Source: Streptococcus marimammalium DSM 18627 (GTDB lineage Bacteria; Bacillota; Bacilli; Lactobacillales; Streptococcaceae). Taken from it: DNA of 64,000 nt. The stretch lies in NCBI RefSeq assembly GCF_000380045.1, contig NZ_KB904339.1:1-64000 (forward strand), read 5' to 3'. The position numbers and the translations under genes were made by a program. The notes under the pieces were generated by a model. That model saw nothing but the letters and a program-made list of their open reading frames with translations. It had not been told where the DNA came from and made no database searches. Positions 36,814-47,836 of the stretch are shown here, piece by piece; the first letter of the stretch is position 1; the number at the start of each line of letters is the position of its first letter.

Positions 36814-37485
36814 TTAATTAAAATATCCTAAATAATCGTATTTTTCAAATGTTCTAGAATTAGCAATTGCAACAATAATTGCGTTTTCATCAAAAGGTTC
36901 ATTAATTGGAATAGAAGTATCAAGTGGTGAAGATTTACCAATTCTTGTTCCAATCAAATTGAGATCGTACTTACGACGAACGTCTAATTCTTGAACTGTC
37001 TTTCCAACCCATTCTTTAGGAAGTTTAAATTCAACGATAGAAACATCTCCTTCAAAATGATAAATGCCTGCAATAGTATGTCTTAAGATATCAGAAGCAA
37101 CCACTTTTCCAGACTCTCTTTCAGGAGAAATAACTAAATCAGCACCAATCTCATATAGAACTTCTTCATAATGACTACTTCTTGCCTTAGCAATAATTCT
37201 TGGAATTCCAAGTTTTTTACAGTGCATGACAGCTAAAACAGAACTTTCCAGATTATTTCCTGTTGCAATAATAACGACATCACACTGATCAATACCAGTA
37301 TTTTTCAATATTTCTATATCAGAAATATCACCAATAGCTGCTTTACTCACGAAGTCTGCAACTTCTTGAATATGTTGTTCTTTACTATCAATAGCAATGA
37401 CTTCCTGACCAAATTCACTAAGTTCAGCAGCAATAGTACGTCCAAAAATACCTAGTCCTAGAACACCTACAATTTTTTGTTTCAT
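36814..37485 (-). CDS. ktrA: K+ uptake regulatory subunit KtrA/TrkA (c-di-AMP-binding CabP type)
   Basis: Cytoplasmic gating ring of the KtrAB potassium channel. RCK_N domain with the nucleotide motif GLGIFG (near residues 10-15) and acidic IAIDS, then the RCK_C domain (about 135-220). In S. pneumoniae the homologue CabP binds c-di-AMP and controls K+ uptake. Last gene of rsmG-ktrB-ktrA, 15 nt after ktrB. Confidence 0.92.
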   Translation of the reverse strand: MKQKIVGVLGLGIFGRTIAAELSEFGQEVIAIDSKEQHIQEVADFVSKAAIGDISDIEILKNTGIDQCDVVIIATGNNLESSVLAVMHCKKLGIPRIIAKARSSHYEEVLYEIGADLVISPERESGKVVASDILRHTIAGIYHFEGDVSIVEFKLPKEWVGKTVQELDVRRKYDLNLIGTRIGKSSPLDTSIPINEPFDENAIIVAIANSRTFEKYDYLGYFN

Positions 37486-37500
37486 AAATATTTTCCTTTT

Positions 37501-38880
37501 CTATCCGATAAATATATCTGTTTTAGCATAATGTATAGTTTTTTCTTGCCGTTGTCTTAGACTGAGTAAAACAGTGACTGGGCCTACACGACCAATAAAC
37601 ATTAAAGACATTATAATCAATCTTCCGATATTTGATAACTCAGGTGTCAGATTCATAGATACCCCAACAGTTGCTAAGGCACTAATTGTTTCAAATAAAA
37701 GAGCAAAAGGGTTAAGAGATTTCTCAAACTCTAATAGCAAGAGATATCCAGTAATTAAAACGATAAAATAGAAGATTAAAACGGTCAGAGTTTGTTTAAT
37801 TAATCGTTGTGAAAAACTTCTATAATTAAAGGTTACCTCACTCCTACCTCTTAATTCTGCTTTAAATAGTAGAAATAAAATTGCAGCAACAGTAATCTTT
37901 ACCCCACCGGCAGTACCACCAGGGGCACCACCAATAATCATTTGCACCATGTATACAAAATTGGTGGCAAAGTTAGTTTGAGTAAAATCAATAGTAGAAA
38001 AACCAGCAGTACGCATGGTTACTGTTTGAAAAAAACTAACCATAATTTGTTGGAAAAAATTGTAGTTTCCAATTGTTGCAGGATTATCATGCTCAAATAA
38101 CCAAGATAAAAAAGTCCCAATAGTTAAAATAATCATTGTTGTTGAAAGAACCAACTTTGTTTGAATACTTAATTTTTTAATAGTTAACTTAACATTCCTT
38201 GGACGTTTAAAGATGAATTGCTGTAAACGATGAATAATATCACGCCAATTTCCAAATCCTAATCCACCAGAAATGATTAAAAAAGCTACTGAAAAGTTAA
38301 TAATGGGATTTAGTGTATATTCTCCTAAACTGTTTGAGCCTAAATTATCAAAACCAGCATTACAAAAGGCTGAAACAGATAAAAAAATACTGTTAAAAAT
38401 TCCATTTTTCCAACCATAATGTGGAATAAAATCAAACATTAAAATTAAAGCAAAAAAAGCTTCTATAAAAAAAGTTAATTTATAAACAGAATAGAGATAG
38501 CGTTTTAAATCTTTTGAAGAATCCTTACTTAGAGAGGATTGTAGCATGGTTTGATCAGTGATAGAAATTTTTTTTCTTAAGGTATAGTAGCTAAAAGCGA
38601 TTAAAGAGACTAATCCTAGCCCACCAATTTGCATTAAGATAATAGCAATAGTTTGTCCAAAGCCATTGTAAACATCCCCTATAGGAAAGACAGCTAAGCC
38701 TGTCACTGACACCATGGAGGCAGAAGTGAAAAGATGTTCAAGGAAGGTAGTTTTTGGAGCATGAGGATAATGCATGATTGGTAGAGATAATAAAAAACTA
38801 CCAATCATAATAACGATGAGAAAGCTAGCACTTAAACGTTGTGTAATAGATAAAGGTGCTAGTTTGAATTTTTTTTTCAT
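37501..38880 (-). CDS. ktrB: K+ uptake channel subunit KtrB/TrkH
   Basis: 459-residue membrane protein with four repeated M1-P-M2 units (about eight main helices); pore-loop glycines are seen in SVTGLAVF, CNAGFDNLG, MRTAGFSTI and ATVGVS. Works with ktrA. RBS AGGAGA. It follows rsmG after 48 nt. Confidence 0.93.
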   Translation of the reverse strand: MKKKFKLAPLSITQRLSASFLIVIMIGSFLLSLPIMHYPHAPKTTFLEHLFTSASMVSVTGLAVFPIGDVYNGFGQTIAIILMQIGGLGLVSLIAFSYYTLRKKISITDQTMLQSSLSKDSSKDLKRYLYSVYKLTFFIEAFFALILMFDFIPHYGWKNGIFNSIFLSVSAFCNAGFDNLGSNSLGEYTLNPIINFSVAFLIISGGLGFGNWRDIIHRLQQFIFKRPRNVKLTIKKLSIQTKLVLSTTMIILTIGTFLSWLFEHDNPATIGNYNFFQQIMVSFFQTVTMRTAGFSTIDFTQTNFATNFVYMVQMIIGGAPGGTAGGVKITVAAILFLLFKAELRGRSEVTFNYRSFSQRLIKQTLTVLIFYFIVLITGYLLLLEFEKSLNPFALLFETISALATVGVSMNLTPELSNIGRLIIMSLMFIGRVGPVTVLLSLRQRQEKTIHYAKTDIFIG

Positions 38881-38928
38881 TGAGTGATTCTCCTGTAAAA
38901 GTGGTTAAAAGGCATCACAGCTCGTCAA

Positions 38929-39642
38929 TTAAAGTGGTTTTTTATTTGGGATACCTGCTTTTCTTGGAAAACGATTAGGCGTTTCTTTTGCTTTAGTAAG
39001 TAATATTATATTTCTAGGGTCTCCATTTGGTAGTTGGTAATCAAATGATTCCGTCACTTTTGCAAAAAGTGTTTCTAAAGCATTTTTGGCCTCATCTAAT
39101 TCTTCTTCGACAGCACTGGCTTTTAAAGCAATTACTATTCCACTGATTTTTAAAAATGGTAAAGTTAGTTCAGATAAAACAGGCAAACGAGCTACTGCAC
39201 GAGCAGTTACCACTTCAAATTCTCCTCTAAAGTCTTTATTTTGACCAAAATCTTCAGCACGACCGTGATAAAAAGAAACATTTTTTAAATGTAATTTTTC
39301 AGCTAAAAGTGTTAAAAATTGGATTCTTTTATTTAAGGAGTCAATAATGGTTACTTGAATATTTGGAAAAATAATTTTGATAGGTAGACTAGGAAAGCCA
39401 GCACCAGCGCCAATATCAAGCAATTTTATAGGTTTATTTGAGAGAAACCCAAAAAGAATTGGCGCAATTGAATCAAAAAAATGTTTTAAATAGACTTCTT
39501 TTTTTTCAGTAATAGTAGTTAAATTGATTTTTTCATTCCATTCAATTAAGAAGTGAAAATAATCTTCAAATTGTTGTTTTTGAAAATCAGAAAGAGTAAT
39601 GTTTTTTTTTGCTAAAGCGTTATAAAATTCTTCAGGTGTCAT
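38929..39642 (-). CDS. rsmG: 16S rRNA (guanine527-N7)-methyltransferase
   Basis: GidB/RsmG family, 237 residues. SAM-binding motif [17 protein letters not shown] near residues 68-84 and conserved TARAVARL. Methylates G527 of 16S rRNA; loss causes low-level streptomycin resistance in many bacteria. First gene of the rsmG-ktrB-ktrA unit; RBS AAGGAA. Confidence 0.95.
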   Translation of the reverse strand: MTPEEFYNALAKKNITLSDFQKQQFEDYFHFLIEWNEKINLTTITEKKEVYLKHFFDSIAPILFGFLSNKPIKLLDIGAGAGFPSLPIKIIFPNIQVTIIDSLNKRIQFLTLLAEKLHLKNVSFYHGRAEDFGQNKDFRGEFEVVTARAVARLPVLSELTLPFLKISGIVIALKASAVEEELDEAKNALETLFAKVTESFDYQLPNGDPRNIILLTKAKETPNRFPRKAGIPNKKPL

Positions 39643-39806
39643 AGGTTATTCCTTACTAAATAATATTCGTTTATCATTTTAACATAAAATAATGGTTTAT
39701 GATAGAGAGAGAAAGTTTCCATTGACAAGGACTAATAGAACGATTATAACAGATTTTTAAAAAATATTTTGTTATAATAGTTTAAAAGATTTTAAAGGAG
39801 ACTATT

Positions 39807-40358
39807 ATGTTTTTTATTATTTTGGGAATTGCTATTGCTCTAGCTTTGTATGTTACTGGTGTCTATAATGGGCTGATTAAAGCTAGAATGCAAACACAAG
39901 AATCTTGGAGTCAAATTGATGTTCAACTAAAACGTCGTAATGATCTGATTCCAAACCTTATTGAGACTGTTAAGGGGTATAGTCAATACGAAGGTAAAAC
40001 GCTAGAAAAAGTGACTGAACTTCGTTCTCGTGTAGCTACTGCTAAAACACCAGGAGAAGTAATGAAAGCAAGCGATGCCTTAACACGTCAAGTTGCGAGT
40101 ATCTTTGCTGTGGCTGAAAATTATCCTGATTTAAAGGCAAATGCTAATTTTTTGAAATTACAAGAAGAATTGACTAATACTGAAAATAAAATTTCTTATT
40201 CACGTCAACTCTATAATACAACCACTGCCAATTATAATGTGAAGCTAGAAACCTTCCCAACCAATCTTATTGCTGGTATCTTTAGCTTTAAGCCTAAAGA
40301 ATTTCTTGAAGTTCCTGAGTCAGAAAAATCAGTTCCTCAAGTTAAGTTTGACTTTTAA
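39807..40358 (+). CDS. lemA: LemA family protein
   Basis: 183 residues: one N-terminal membrane segment (about 1-18) and a helical-bundle outer or cytoplasmic domain with the conserved family text [20 protein letters not shown]. The molecular role is not settled. Pairing with htpX is widely conserved and is seen here (14-nt gap). Confidence 0.93.
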   Translation: MFFIILGIAIALALYVTGVYNGLIKARMQTQESWSQIDVQLKRRNDLIPNLIETVKGYSQYEGKTLEKVTELRSRVATAKTPGEVMKASDALTRQVASIFAVAENYPDLKANANFLKLQEELTNTENKISYSRQLYNTTTANYNVKLETFPTNLIAGIFSFKPKEFLEVPESEKSVPQVKFDF

Positions 40359-40372
40359 GGTAGGAGAAGATT

Positions 40373-41263
40373 ATGCTATTTGATCAAATTACCAGCAATA
40401 AAAGGCGAACTATAGTATTATTGATAGTCTTTTTTGGGCTCCTTGGTATGATTGGTGCCGCTGTTGGTTATCTGATGTTTAATAATTATTTGGGTGGTCT
40501 TGTTATTGCTTTAGTCATTGGCTTTATTTATGCCTTTAGTATGATTTTTCAGTCAACGAATGTTATCATGTCAATGAACAATGCTAAAAAAGTTAATGTA
40601 GAAGAAGCACCAGATCTTTATCATGTTGTAGAAGATATGGCTATGGTTGGACAAATTCCAATGCCAGGTGTGTTTATCATTGATGACCCTGCTTTAAATG
40701 CTTTTGCTACAGGTTCGAAACCAGAAAATGCAGCTGTTGCTGTCACAACAGGTCTTTTAGCCGTAATGAATCGTGAAGAATTAGAAGCAGTTATGGGTCA
40801 CGAGGTTAGTCATATTAGAAATTACGATATTAGAATCTCCACCATTGCAGTAGCTTTAGCAAGTGCTATTTCCATGCTGTCTTCTATGGGCAGCCGTATG
40901 TTGTTTTATGGAGGAGGTAGAAGGCGAAGTAACAAAAATAATGGTGGCACGCAAATAATTGTTTTACTTTTTGCGCTAGTTGCCCTCGTATTAGCGCCTC
41001 TAGCAGCAACCCTGGTACAATTAGCTATTTCTAGACAAAGAGAATTTCTAGCAGATGCTAGTAGCGTTGAATTGACTAGAAATCCGCAAGGAATGATAAA
41101 TGCTCTACAAAAACTTGATCAATCTGCACCTATGTCTCAACCAGTTGACAGTGCTAGTGCAGCTTTATATATTAATGATCCAAAGAAAAAAAATGGCATT
41201 AAATCTTTGTTCTATACCCACCCTCCCATTTCTGAGAGAATTGCACGTTTACAAAAAATGTAA
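40373..41263 (+). CDS. htpX: HtpX membrane metalloprotease
   Basis: M48B zinc protease for membrane-protein quality control. 296 residues with two N-terminal helices (about 14-34, 40-60), the zinc motif HEVSH (His143, Glu144, His147), two more helices and the third-ligand region REFLADA. Co-transcribed with lemA. Confidence 0.95.
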   Translation: MLFDQITSNKRRTIVLLIVFFGLLGMIGAAVGYLMFNNYLGGLVIALVIGFIYAFSMIFQSTNVIMSMNNAKKVNVEEAPDLYHVVEDMAMVGQIPMPGVFIIDDPALNAFATGSKPENAAVAVTTGLLAVMNREELEAVMGHEVSHIRNYDIRISTIAVALASAISMLSSMGSRMLFYGGGRRRSNKNNGGTQIIVLLFALVALVLAPLAATLVQLAISRQREFLADASSVELTRNPQGMINALQKLDQSAPMSQPVDSASAALYINDPKKKNGIKSLFYTHPPISERIARLQKM

Positions 41264-41470
41264 GTTTATTTTTAAAAACATTAAATTTTTGACTATTTAA
41301 AATAGTTTAAAAAAGACTAATTTGTTAAAATTGAAGGATTGTCTTGAATGATTATATTGTTAAGTTTTAAGAGTATAAAATATGAAATGATATTTTTAAC
41401 TTATAACTATAATAGTAACCTTATCCTCTAAATCAAATAAAAATAGCTATTTTTTAGTCAAAATTTATCA

Positions 41471-41510
41471 AAAAAGCAGGGTTGTCTTGAGATAACTCCT
41501 GCTTTTTGAA
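41471..41510. terminator. Long imperfect hairpin between htpX and the ABC permease gene
   Basis: AAAAAGCAGG...CCTGCTTTTT continues inward as GTTGTCT/AGATAAC with one G-U pair and a bulged T, giving a 17-bp stem with A/T tails. It lies about 210 nt after htpX; the stretch between (41264-41470) holds no gene. Confidence 0.7.
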
Positions 41511-41556
41511 TAGTTTAAATAAAGAAAAGTTTAAGGATTATAAAATACTTATCTTG

Positions 41557-44160
41557 TTATACAGATTTTAAGGCTGATAACATGTCAATTTTTTTAATGT
41601 GTAGATTCATGATAAACATTACAATAATAGTAAAACTAAAGACTGTGCTAACCGAAACAATAATATTTGACCAAGTTAATCCCTCGATGGCTATCAGATT
41701 TTCAGGTAGTAAAATAGCCATGATAAAGGCATGAAGAAAATAACCAAGACCAATTCCTAATAAAATACCAATAAAGGTTAGCAGAATTGTTTCTTTAAAA
41801 ATATATAGGAGAACTTCTTTTTGATAGAATCCTAATACCTTAATCGTGGATAATTCTTTTTCTCTTTCTGCAACATTAATGCTTGTCAAAGTGAATAAAA
41901 CAATAAAGACTAATAAAATAGAAATAACAACAATAATTATGATAATGCCATTTAATCCCTCAAGAAAATCATTGGCTTCTTGTTTTAAGGTTGTGTTTCG
42001 AATAGTATACATGTGAACTTTGTTATTAGATATTTGCTTTAAAAAAGTATCAAAAGATTTTTGAGTCTTTATAAGGTAGGCGTTTTCTTGGTAAGGCTCA
42101 TTGAAAATAGTTTCATAATAATTAGGAGTCATATAAATTATATGACCAATATAGTTTGTAGTTGTATCGCTAATTTTCAAAGTCTTTGAATAACCTTCCT
42201 TATCTTTAATTATGAGACTATCTCCTTTTTCTAAATGAAGAGATTGAGCTAATTTTTTAGAGACTACAACTCCATTTTTTGTTGGTTGACTATCCAAGTT
42301 AACATAATCATAAAAATCATTTGCAACAAATAATTGTACAGATTGAGGCTCGATAAAATAATGATTATGAATTGTTAGATTTTTAAATACTATTTCCTTT
42401 TTTTGTTTTGAAAAATTAGTTATTTTTTTTTGAAAATCTTTTATTTCTAAGGAGTAGGGATTAAATATTTCAATAGCATCATATTTTGAAATAGATTGAT
42501 ATTGTATTGGTACTAATTGGGATAGACTATCTTTTATACCAATACCAAGTATTAGTAAACTTGTCGATAACATAACTCCCAAAATGGTCATTAGAAGTCT
42601 TGACTTGTAGCGAAAACTGTTCCTAAGGGTTAGTTTATTTGAAAAAGAAATAGAATGCCATAATTTTGGAAAATATTCTAGAAAGATACCATTCTTTTTT
42701 TGAGGAGGCTTTGTATAGATTAATTGACTTGGGTGTTCTTTCAATTGTTTTTTAGCTGATAAATAAACGGCTAAAAAAGTACTTGAAAGAGATAAAAAGA
42801 AAGATATTAAAAGAATTGGCCACTGATAAACAATAATCATTTCATCTAGAATATAATTACCATTTGAAAAAATATTAAAAATCATTTTGGGTAATAAATG
42901 GATTCCCAGAAAGCAACCTAATAAGCTTCCTAAAACAGAGGTTAGGGTACTAAAAATTAGAAATTCTCTCATCACTTCACTTTTGGTAAAACCTAGAGAT
43001 CTTAGGGTACCCATTTCAATTCTTTTTTCATCAACCATTCGTTTCATAGTTGTTATACTCACCATAAGAGAAATAACAAAAAAGATAATTGGTAAAATTG
43101 AAGCAAGAATATCAATTCTTATGGCCGTATTACCATAATCAGAATATCCAACAGAAAATTGAGAACGGTCTTCTACAGTAATTAACAAAAATGATTGTTG
43201 TTTTTTTAAATTCTCTAATGTTATTTTTTGACGTTTTAGTTCATTTATCTGTTTTGAAATTTGTTTTACTTGAGTTTTTAGTTCATTTTTTTGTTGTATG
43301 TATTCATTTTGATCTAGGTTAACTGGATTTTGATTACCTACTTTCTCAATTTGTTTTATCATTTCATTTAAACTTTGTTTACTGAGCATCAAATCGTCAA
43401 AATTTAAATCAATTTTTTTTATCTTTTCATCAATCTCTTGTGTAAATTGTTGTCTTAATCTTATTGTTTGTTGTTGTGTAATATGTTGCAAGGAAGAAAT
43501 GTTTTTTTCGATTAATTTGGTGTACTCCTTAGTATAAGCTTCTTTATTATAAGTATTTTTAAAGATAATTCTTGCAAAGTTGTCTTCATTTTTAAATAAA
43601 TTTTTATTTATAACCCCAAAATAATGGATATTTCCATCAGCTAATGAAGTAATTCCTAAACTTCTTTTGGACATGTATTCGGATGATTTGACGATACCAA
43701 CAATTTTGAAAGTGTTTGATTTTAAATCGTCTGAGGTTATTTTTAAGACATCACCAACTTTATAATTTAATTGCTTCCCTATAGCAATTTCATTTTCTTC
43801 AATTGGCAAACGCCCTTCAATGAGATTAAGTTTTGAAATTTTTTCAGGAGTACTAATCAGACGGATGACTTTGTTTTTTAGTTTGGCATCAATTTGCTTA
43901 CCATATTCTATGGATTTAATAAGAGGACTTTGGGACAGTTCTTTTTTGTCATCATTAGCTAAGTTAGTTGAGGAAAAAACAATAGCATCAGCGAGATTTT
44001 CTTTTTGGTAAGTGTTTAAAATGGTTTCTCGCATATTAGGACCTGTACTAAATAATCCAATAAAAACAAAATTTGATAAAACAATTAAAATAGTAACAGA
44101 TAAAAGTCTTGGCCAATTTTTTTTAATGGCTCTAAAGCTATTACGTGCTAGTTTTTTCAT
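41557..44160 (-). CDS. FtsX-family ABC transporter permease with periplasmic coiled coil
   Basis: 867-residue permease: helix near residues 20-40, a large outer domain with a Gln/Lys-rich coiled coil (about 215-320), three helices (about 350-460), a second outer domain, and three C-terminal helices (about 740-860). This is the duplicated FtsX/MacB-like layout seen in peptide exporters and antimicrobial-resistance pumps. I chose ATG 44160, 8 nt after GGAG, instead of a GTG three codons upstream. Pairs with the ATPase just before it; regulated probably by the divergent TetR-type gene. Substrate unknown. Confidence 0.85.
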   Translation of the reverse strand: MKKLARNSFRAIKKNWPRLLSVTILIVLSNFVFIGLFSTGPNMRETILNTYQKENLADAIVFSSTNLANDDKKELSQSPLIKSIEYGKQIDAKLKNKVIRLISTPEKISKLNLIEGRLPIEENEIAIGKQLNYKVGDVLKITSDDLKSNTFKIVGIVKSSEYMSKRSLGITSLADGNIHYFGVINKNLFKNEDNFARIIFKNTYNKEAYTKEYTKLIEKNISSLQHITQQQTIRLRQQFTQEIDEKIKKIDLNFDDLMLSKQSLNEMIKQIEKVGNQNPVNLDQNEYIQQKNELKTQVKQISKQINELKRQKITLENLKKQQSFLLITVEDRSQFSVGYSDYGNTAIRIDILASILPIIFFVISLMVSITTMKRMVDEKRIEMGTLRSLGFTKSEVMREFLIFSTLTSVLGSLLGCFLGIHLLPKMIFNIFSNGNYILDEMIIVYQWPILLISFFLSLSSTFLAVYLSAKKQLKEHPSQLIYTKPPQKKNGIFLEYFPKLWHSISFSNKLTLRNSFRYKSRLLMTILGVMLSTSLLILGIGIKDSLSQLVPIQYQSISKYDAIEIFNPYSLEIKDFQKKITNFSKQKKEIVFKNLTIHNHYFIEPQSVQLFVANDFYDYVNLDSQPTKNGVVVSKKLAQSLHLEKGDSLIIKDKEGYSKTLKISDTTTNYIGHIIYMTPNYYETIFNEPYQENAYLIKTQKSFDTFLKQISNNKVHMYTIRNTTLKQEANDFLEGLNGIIIIIVVISILLVFIVLFTLTSINVAEREKELSTIKVLGFYQKEVLLYIFKETILLTFIGILLGIGLGYFLHAFIMAILLPENLIAIEGLTWSNIIVSVSTVFSFTIIVMFIMNLHIKKIDMLSALKSV

Positions 44161-44162
44161 TT

Positions 44163-44870
44163 TTACCACTCCAAATCAATAACATCGTGTACTTTTTTGT
44201 TATAATAGTTTTGTCTAATATGACCATCTGATAATTCAATAACATGGTCTGCCATGGCTTTCAATGCTGAATTATGAGTAACAATGATAACATTTTTCCC
44301 GGTTTTTTTGGGGTAATCTTGGAAGAGTTTTAGAATCTGTTTACTTGTTTGGTAGTCTAGAGCACCTGTTGGCTCATCAGCTAATAATATTTTTGGATTT
44401 TTTGCCATTGCTCTTGCAATAGCTACTCGTTGTTGCTCTCCTCCGGATAATTGGCCTGGGAAATGATTCATACGATTTTCTAGACCAACATCAATCAACA
44501 TTTGCCTTGGATCTAGATGATCTTGAACTATTTCACTTGCCAATTCAACATTTTCTAAAGCTGTTAGATTAGGGATTAAATTATAAAATTGAAAAACAAA
44601 ACCAACATCTTTTCTTCTGTAGTTTGTTAGTTCCTTTTCAGAAAAATTAGAAATTTTTTTATCATCAATTGTCACCTCTCCAGATGTAATCTGATCCATT
44701 CCTCCCAAGATATTTAAAAGTGTTGACTTACCGGCCCCACTATTTCCTAAGATAATTGTTAATTCACCTTTTTTAATTGTAAAACTTACATTATCTATTG
44801 CTTTTACTTCATTGTCTTGATGTTGATGGTATATTTTTTTGATTTTTTTTAATTGAATAATAATTGACAT
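44163..44870 (-). CDS. ABC transporter ATP-binding protein
   Basis: 235 residues of the LolD/MacB ATPase type: Walker [10 protein letters not shown] (near 41), signature [15 protein letters not shown], Walker [13 protein letters not shown] and H-loop VTHN. It ends 2 nt before the permease ATG. Works with the FtsX-type permease. Confidence 0.93.
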   Translation of the reverse strand: MSIIIQLKKIKKIYHQHQDNEVKAIDNVSFTIKKGELTIILGNSGAGKSTLLNILGGMDQITSGEVTIDDKKISNFSEKELTNYRRKDVGFVFQFYNLIPNLTALENVELASEIVQDHLDPRQMLIDVGLENRMNHFPGQLSGGEQQRVAIARAMAKNPKILLADEPTGALDYQTSKQILKLFQDYPKKTGKNVIIVTHNSALKAMADHVIELSDGHIRQNYYNKKVHDVIDLEW

Positions 44871-44901
44871 TCTTTTCTCCTTTATGGTACCTTATGCATA
44901 T

Positions 44902-44929
44902 ATTATACTAGATGGTTAATCAATTACAA
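44902..44929 (-). promoter_or_regulatory. Promoter of the ABC operon, probable target of the TetR-type regulator
   Basis: On the minus strand TTGTAA, 16-nt spacer, TATAAT. It lies in the 102-nt gap shared with the divergent regulator gene. I see no convincing long palindrome, so the operator is not placed. Confidence 0.5.
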
Positions 44930-44972
44930 TGTACACAAAAAGATAAAATGTTTACTTTGTTTAGGAGGAATT

Positions 44973-45542
44973 ATGTCTGAATATAATCAAAAAAAAGAAC
45001 AAACAAAACTTTACTTAACAAAGGCATTTGTTATTTTACTAAAAACAACACCTCTTCATAGAATTAATGTTTCTCAATTAACCAAAAAAGCAGGTATTTC
45101 ACGTGGAACATTTTACTTGCATTATATCGATATAGATGATTTTATCAAAACAACTAGAGATGATATAATTAAACATATAAAAAGCCAACTGTCTTCGGAA
45201 ATAATCATTAGACCAGAAAACAATTCAGTTATTCAATTGGTTTGCTATGTAGAAGAAAATTTTGAATTATTTCAAAGATTATTAGGCTATAATGGAGATA
45301 GACAATTTGAAGCAGAAGTGATTAATTTAATTAGAGATTTTATCTTCGATAATCAAAAAGATAAATTAGAAAAAGCTAGTATTCCAGATAATTACATTAT
45401 AAATATATCTGTTATGAGTATTTTATCTATTTTTTTAACATGGTTTCAGGAAAAAAATCCACGATCTAGTAATGAAATTATTGACATTCTACTCAAGATT
45501 CGCCAAACGACTCTTTGTAGATTAATAAAAGGAGAAATTTAA
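44973..45542 (+). CDS. TetR/AcrR family transcriptional regulator
   Basis: 189 residues. The N-terminal helix-turn-helix (about 10-55) has the family core INVSQLTKKAGISRGTFYLHY; the C-terminal ligand-binding part is AT-codon-rich and unassigned. Divergent from the ABC operon, which is its most likely target. Strong RBS (AGGAGGA). The stop overlaps the yceD start (TAATG). Confidence 0.9.
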   Translation: MSEYNQKKEQTKLYLTKAFVILLKTTPLHRINVSQLTKKAGISRGTFYLHYIDIDDFIKTTRDDIIKHIKSQLSSEIIIRPENNSVIQLVCYVEENFELFQRLLGYNGDRQFEAEVINLIRDFIFDNQKDKLEKASIPDNYIINISVMSILSIFLTWFQEKNPRSSNEIIDILLKIRQTTLCRLIKGEI

Positions 45543-46078
45543 TGTTTCGTACCACTGAGATTAAGAAAAATTCAGATCCTATTTCTTTTGATAAAAGCTT
45601 GGATATTAAAGATTTATTATTAAAAAGACAGGATAGTATCATTGATATTAAAAATGTAAGAGCAAAAGGACAAATTAGTTATGAAAATCATTTGTTTTTA
45701 TTAACTTATGATTTAGATTACCAGATTGTTCTACCTTCTAGTCGTTCGATGGTACCAGTTGAATTGACAGAACATTTTCTTGTTACAGAAGTCTTTTCAG
45801 AAGAAATAGAGCAAAGTTATTTTGAAGACGACTCTCATGATAAGTTGATATTATCTATAGAAACAGATATTATTAGCTTGGAAGAAAGTGTGATTGACAA
45901 TATTTTATTAAATATTCCTTTAAAAGTATTAACCGAAGATGAAGAAAAAACAGATGAGCTCCCAAGTGGAGAAAACTGGTCTGTTCTAACCGAGGAACAG
46001 TATCAAGCACTAAAAACACAAAAAAAGAAAGAAAATAATCCCTTTACAGCTCTAGAAGGATTATTTGATGATGACTAA
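45542..46078 (+). CDS. yceD: YceD / DUF177 family protein
   Basis: 178 residues, acidic, with the DUF177 conserved core (ARGQISYE-like RAKGQISYENHLFLLTYDL) and an acidic C-terminus. DUF177 proteins are linked to 23S rRNA processing and usually precede rpmF; here rpmF is absent. It starts inside the stop codon of the TetR-type gene. RBS AAAGGAGA. Confidence 0.85.
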   Translation: MFRTTEIKKNSDPISFDKSLDIKDLLLKRQDSIIDIKNVRAKGQISYENHLFLLTYDLDYQIVLPSSRSMVPVELTEHFLVTEVFSEEIEQSYFEDDSHDKLILSIETDIISLEESVIDNILLNIPLKVLTEDEEKTDELPSGENWSVLTEEQYQALKTQKKKENNPFTALEGLFDDD

Positions 46079-46092
46079 TAGCTAAAATGAGT

Positions 46093-46122
46093 AAGCACAT
46101 GGAAAATCTGTGTGCTTTTGTT
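46093..46122 (+). terminator. yceD terminator
   Basis: AAGCACA...TGTGCTT stem with the start of the loop GG-AAAATC, followed by TTGTTATT. Confidence 0.7.
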
Positions 46123-46135
46123 ATTGTTGAAAATA

Positions 46136-46144
46136 TGTTAAAAT
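46136..46144 (+). promoter_or_regulatory. Extended -10 promoter of nrdR-dnaB-dnaI-der
   Basis: TG-T-TAAAAT about 45 nt before the nrdR GTG. TTG-rich sequence lies at -35 distance. Confidence 0.5.
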
Positions 46145-46188
46145 GAAGTATTAGAGAAATATTAAAATTATTAGAAAGAGGTGCTCTT

Positions 46189-46683
46189 GTGCGTTGTCCA
46201 AAATGTCATTATACCAAATCCAGCGTTGTTGATAGCCGTCAAGCTGAAGAAGGAAATACTATCCGTCGTCGTCGAGAGTGTGAGAATTGTCAAACTCGTT
46301 TTACTACTTTTGAAAGAATTGAAGAGTCGCCACTCTTAGTGATAAAAAAAGATGGGACTAGAGAACAATTTTCAAGAGATAAAATTCTCAATGGAATTAT
46401 TCATAGTGCACAAAAGCGCCCAGTCTCAAGTGCTTCTATTGAAAAAATTGTTAGTGAAGTGGAACAGCAGTTACGTAGCGAATATGATAGCGAAGTATCA
46501 AGTTCTGTTATTGGAAATTTAGTGATGGATCAGTTAGCTGAATTAGATGAGATTACCTATATCCGTTTTGCCAGTGTGTACCGTAGCTTTAAACATGTGG
46601 ATGAAATTGAAGCTCTGTTAAAACAAATCACAAAACGAGAAAAAAGCAATAAGAAAAGTAAGATAACAGATGAAACCAATTGA
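46189..46683 (+). CDS. nrdR: Transcriptional repressor NrdR
   Basis: Nucleotide-sensing repressor of ribonucleotide reductase genes. 164 residues: N-terminal zinc ribbon (CPKC ... CENC, residues 3-34) and ATP-cone domain (about 49-139). Starts with GTG 4-6 nt after AAAGAGGTG. It overlaps dnaB by 14 nt; the nrdR-dnaB-dnaI order is typical of streptococci. Confidence 0.95.
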   Translation: MRCPKCHYTKSSVVDSRQAEEGNTIRRRRECENCQTRFTTFERIEESPLLVIKKDGTREQFSRDKILNGIIHSAQKRPVSSASIEKIVSEVEQQLRSEYDSEVSSSVIGNLVMDQLAELDEITYIRFASVYRSFKHVDEIEALLKQITKREKSNKKSKITDETN

Positions 46684-47836
46684 ACCTTTTTATTTTATAA
46701 AACAAAACAACGTTACTTATAATACAATCAGTTTAATCCAATCCTATTTTCCAATTATAGGTAGTGATGCTTTAGCTTTGTATGCCTATTTTGTTGCTTT
46801 CTATGATAATGGACAAAAACAACATAAATTTAGCGATATTTTAAATCATTTACAGTTTGGTATGCATCGCTTAGAGTTAGCTTTAGATATTCTAACTGCC
46901 TTTGATTTAATTGTTTTTTATCAAGTTGATAATATCTATTTGATTAAACTTCATTCTGCTTTACCAACAGAACTATTTTTGGAAAATCCTATTTATCGAA
47001 AATTATTAGAAAAGAAAATTGGTGAAGTAGCTGTCGAGCAACTTATTAGCCAAGCCCCCTTAGATGCTAAAATAATTTCCAAACAATTTTCAGATGTATT
47101 TTCAAGTGTAGGGGAATTTAAAAAAATAGTCAAGAAGCCAAAAAACTTTTTTGATTTGGCGAATTTTAAACAATTAATGTCAAAAGATGGCCTAAGTTTT
47201 AGTAATGAGACAGATGATGTCATCGGTCTTCATCATTTTGCAGAACAATTTGGTTTTAATTGGTTTGAAACCTATCAACTAGCTAAAGAAACAGCTATTA
47301 ACCATAAGATTTCTCTTAAAAGAATGCAAACTAAGAAGCAGTCCTTACCAGAATCTGAGGGTAAAACTGAGTTTTCAAAAGAGGAATTGGTCGTCATAAA
47401 TGAAGCTAAGTCAGATAAAGCAGATGTTTTTTTAGCAAAAATTAAAAAAATTCGCCAAGCAACAATCACAGCAACCGAAAGAAAAATTTTAATTGAACTG
47501 GCTGAGCTGGGATTTTTAGATGAAGTGATTAATGTCATGGTTTTATATACCATGTCAAAAACAAACTCTGCTAATCTTAATAAGACTTATATTATGATGA
47601 TTGCTAATGATTTTTCCTATCAAAATATTACATCATCAGAACAAGCTGTTATTAAAATGCGTTCTTTTACTGAAAAGAAAAATCATACGAAACAAGAGAA
47701 AATAAAACCACAAAAGAGTAATGTACCAAAGTGGAGTAATGATCGCTATAAGAATGAAACCACTGAGGAACAACAAGCTAAATTAGAAGAAATGAAGCGT
47801 CGTCACTTAGAAAAATTGAGAAAGAAGGAAGACTAG
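46670..47836 (+). CDS. dnaB: Replication initiation/membrane attachment protein DnaB (Firmicutes type)
   Basis: 388 residues; helicase-loading co-factor that works with DnaD and DnaI at oriC and in restart (not the E. coli DnaB helicase). Two DnaB/DnaD-type domains with a C-terminal basic helix ending [16 protein letters not shown]. Directly abuts dnaI (stop followed at once by ATG). Confidence 0.9.
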   Translation: MKPIEPFYFIKQNNVTYNTISLIQSYFPIIGSDALALYAYFVAFYDNGQKQHKFSDILNHLQFGMHRLELALDILTAFDLIVFYQVDNIYLIKLHSALPTELFLENPIYRKLLEKKIGEVAVEQLISQAPLDAKIISKQFSDVFSSVGEFKKIVKKPKNFFDLANFKQLMSKDGLSFSNETDDVIGLHHFAEQFGFNWFETYQLAKETAINHKISLKRMQTKKQSLPESEGKTEFSKEELVVINEAKSDKADVFLAKIKKIRQATITATERKILIELAELGFLDEVINVMVLYTMSKTNSANLNKTYIMMIANDFSYQNITSSEQAVIKMRSFTEKKNHTKQEKIKPQKSNVPKWSNDRYKNETTEEQQAKLEEMKRRHLEKLRKKED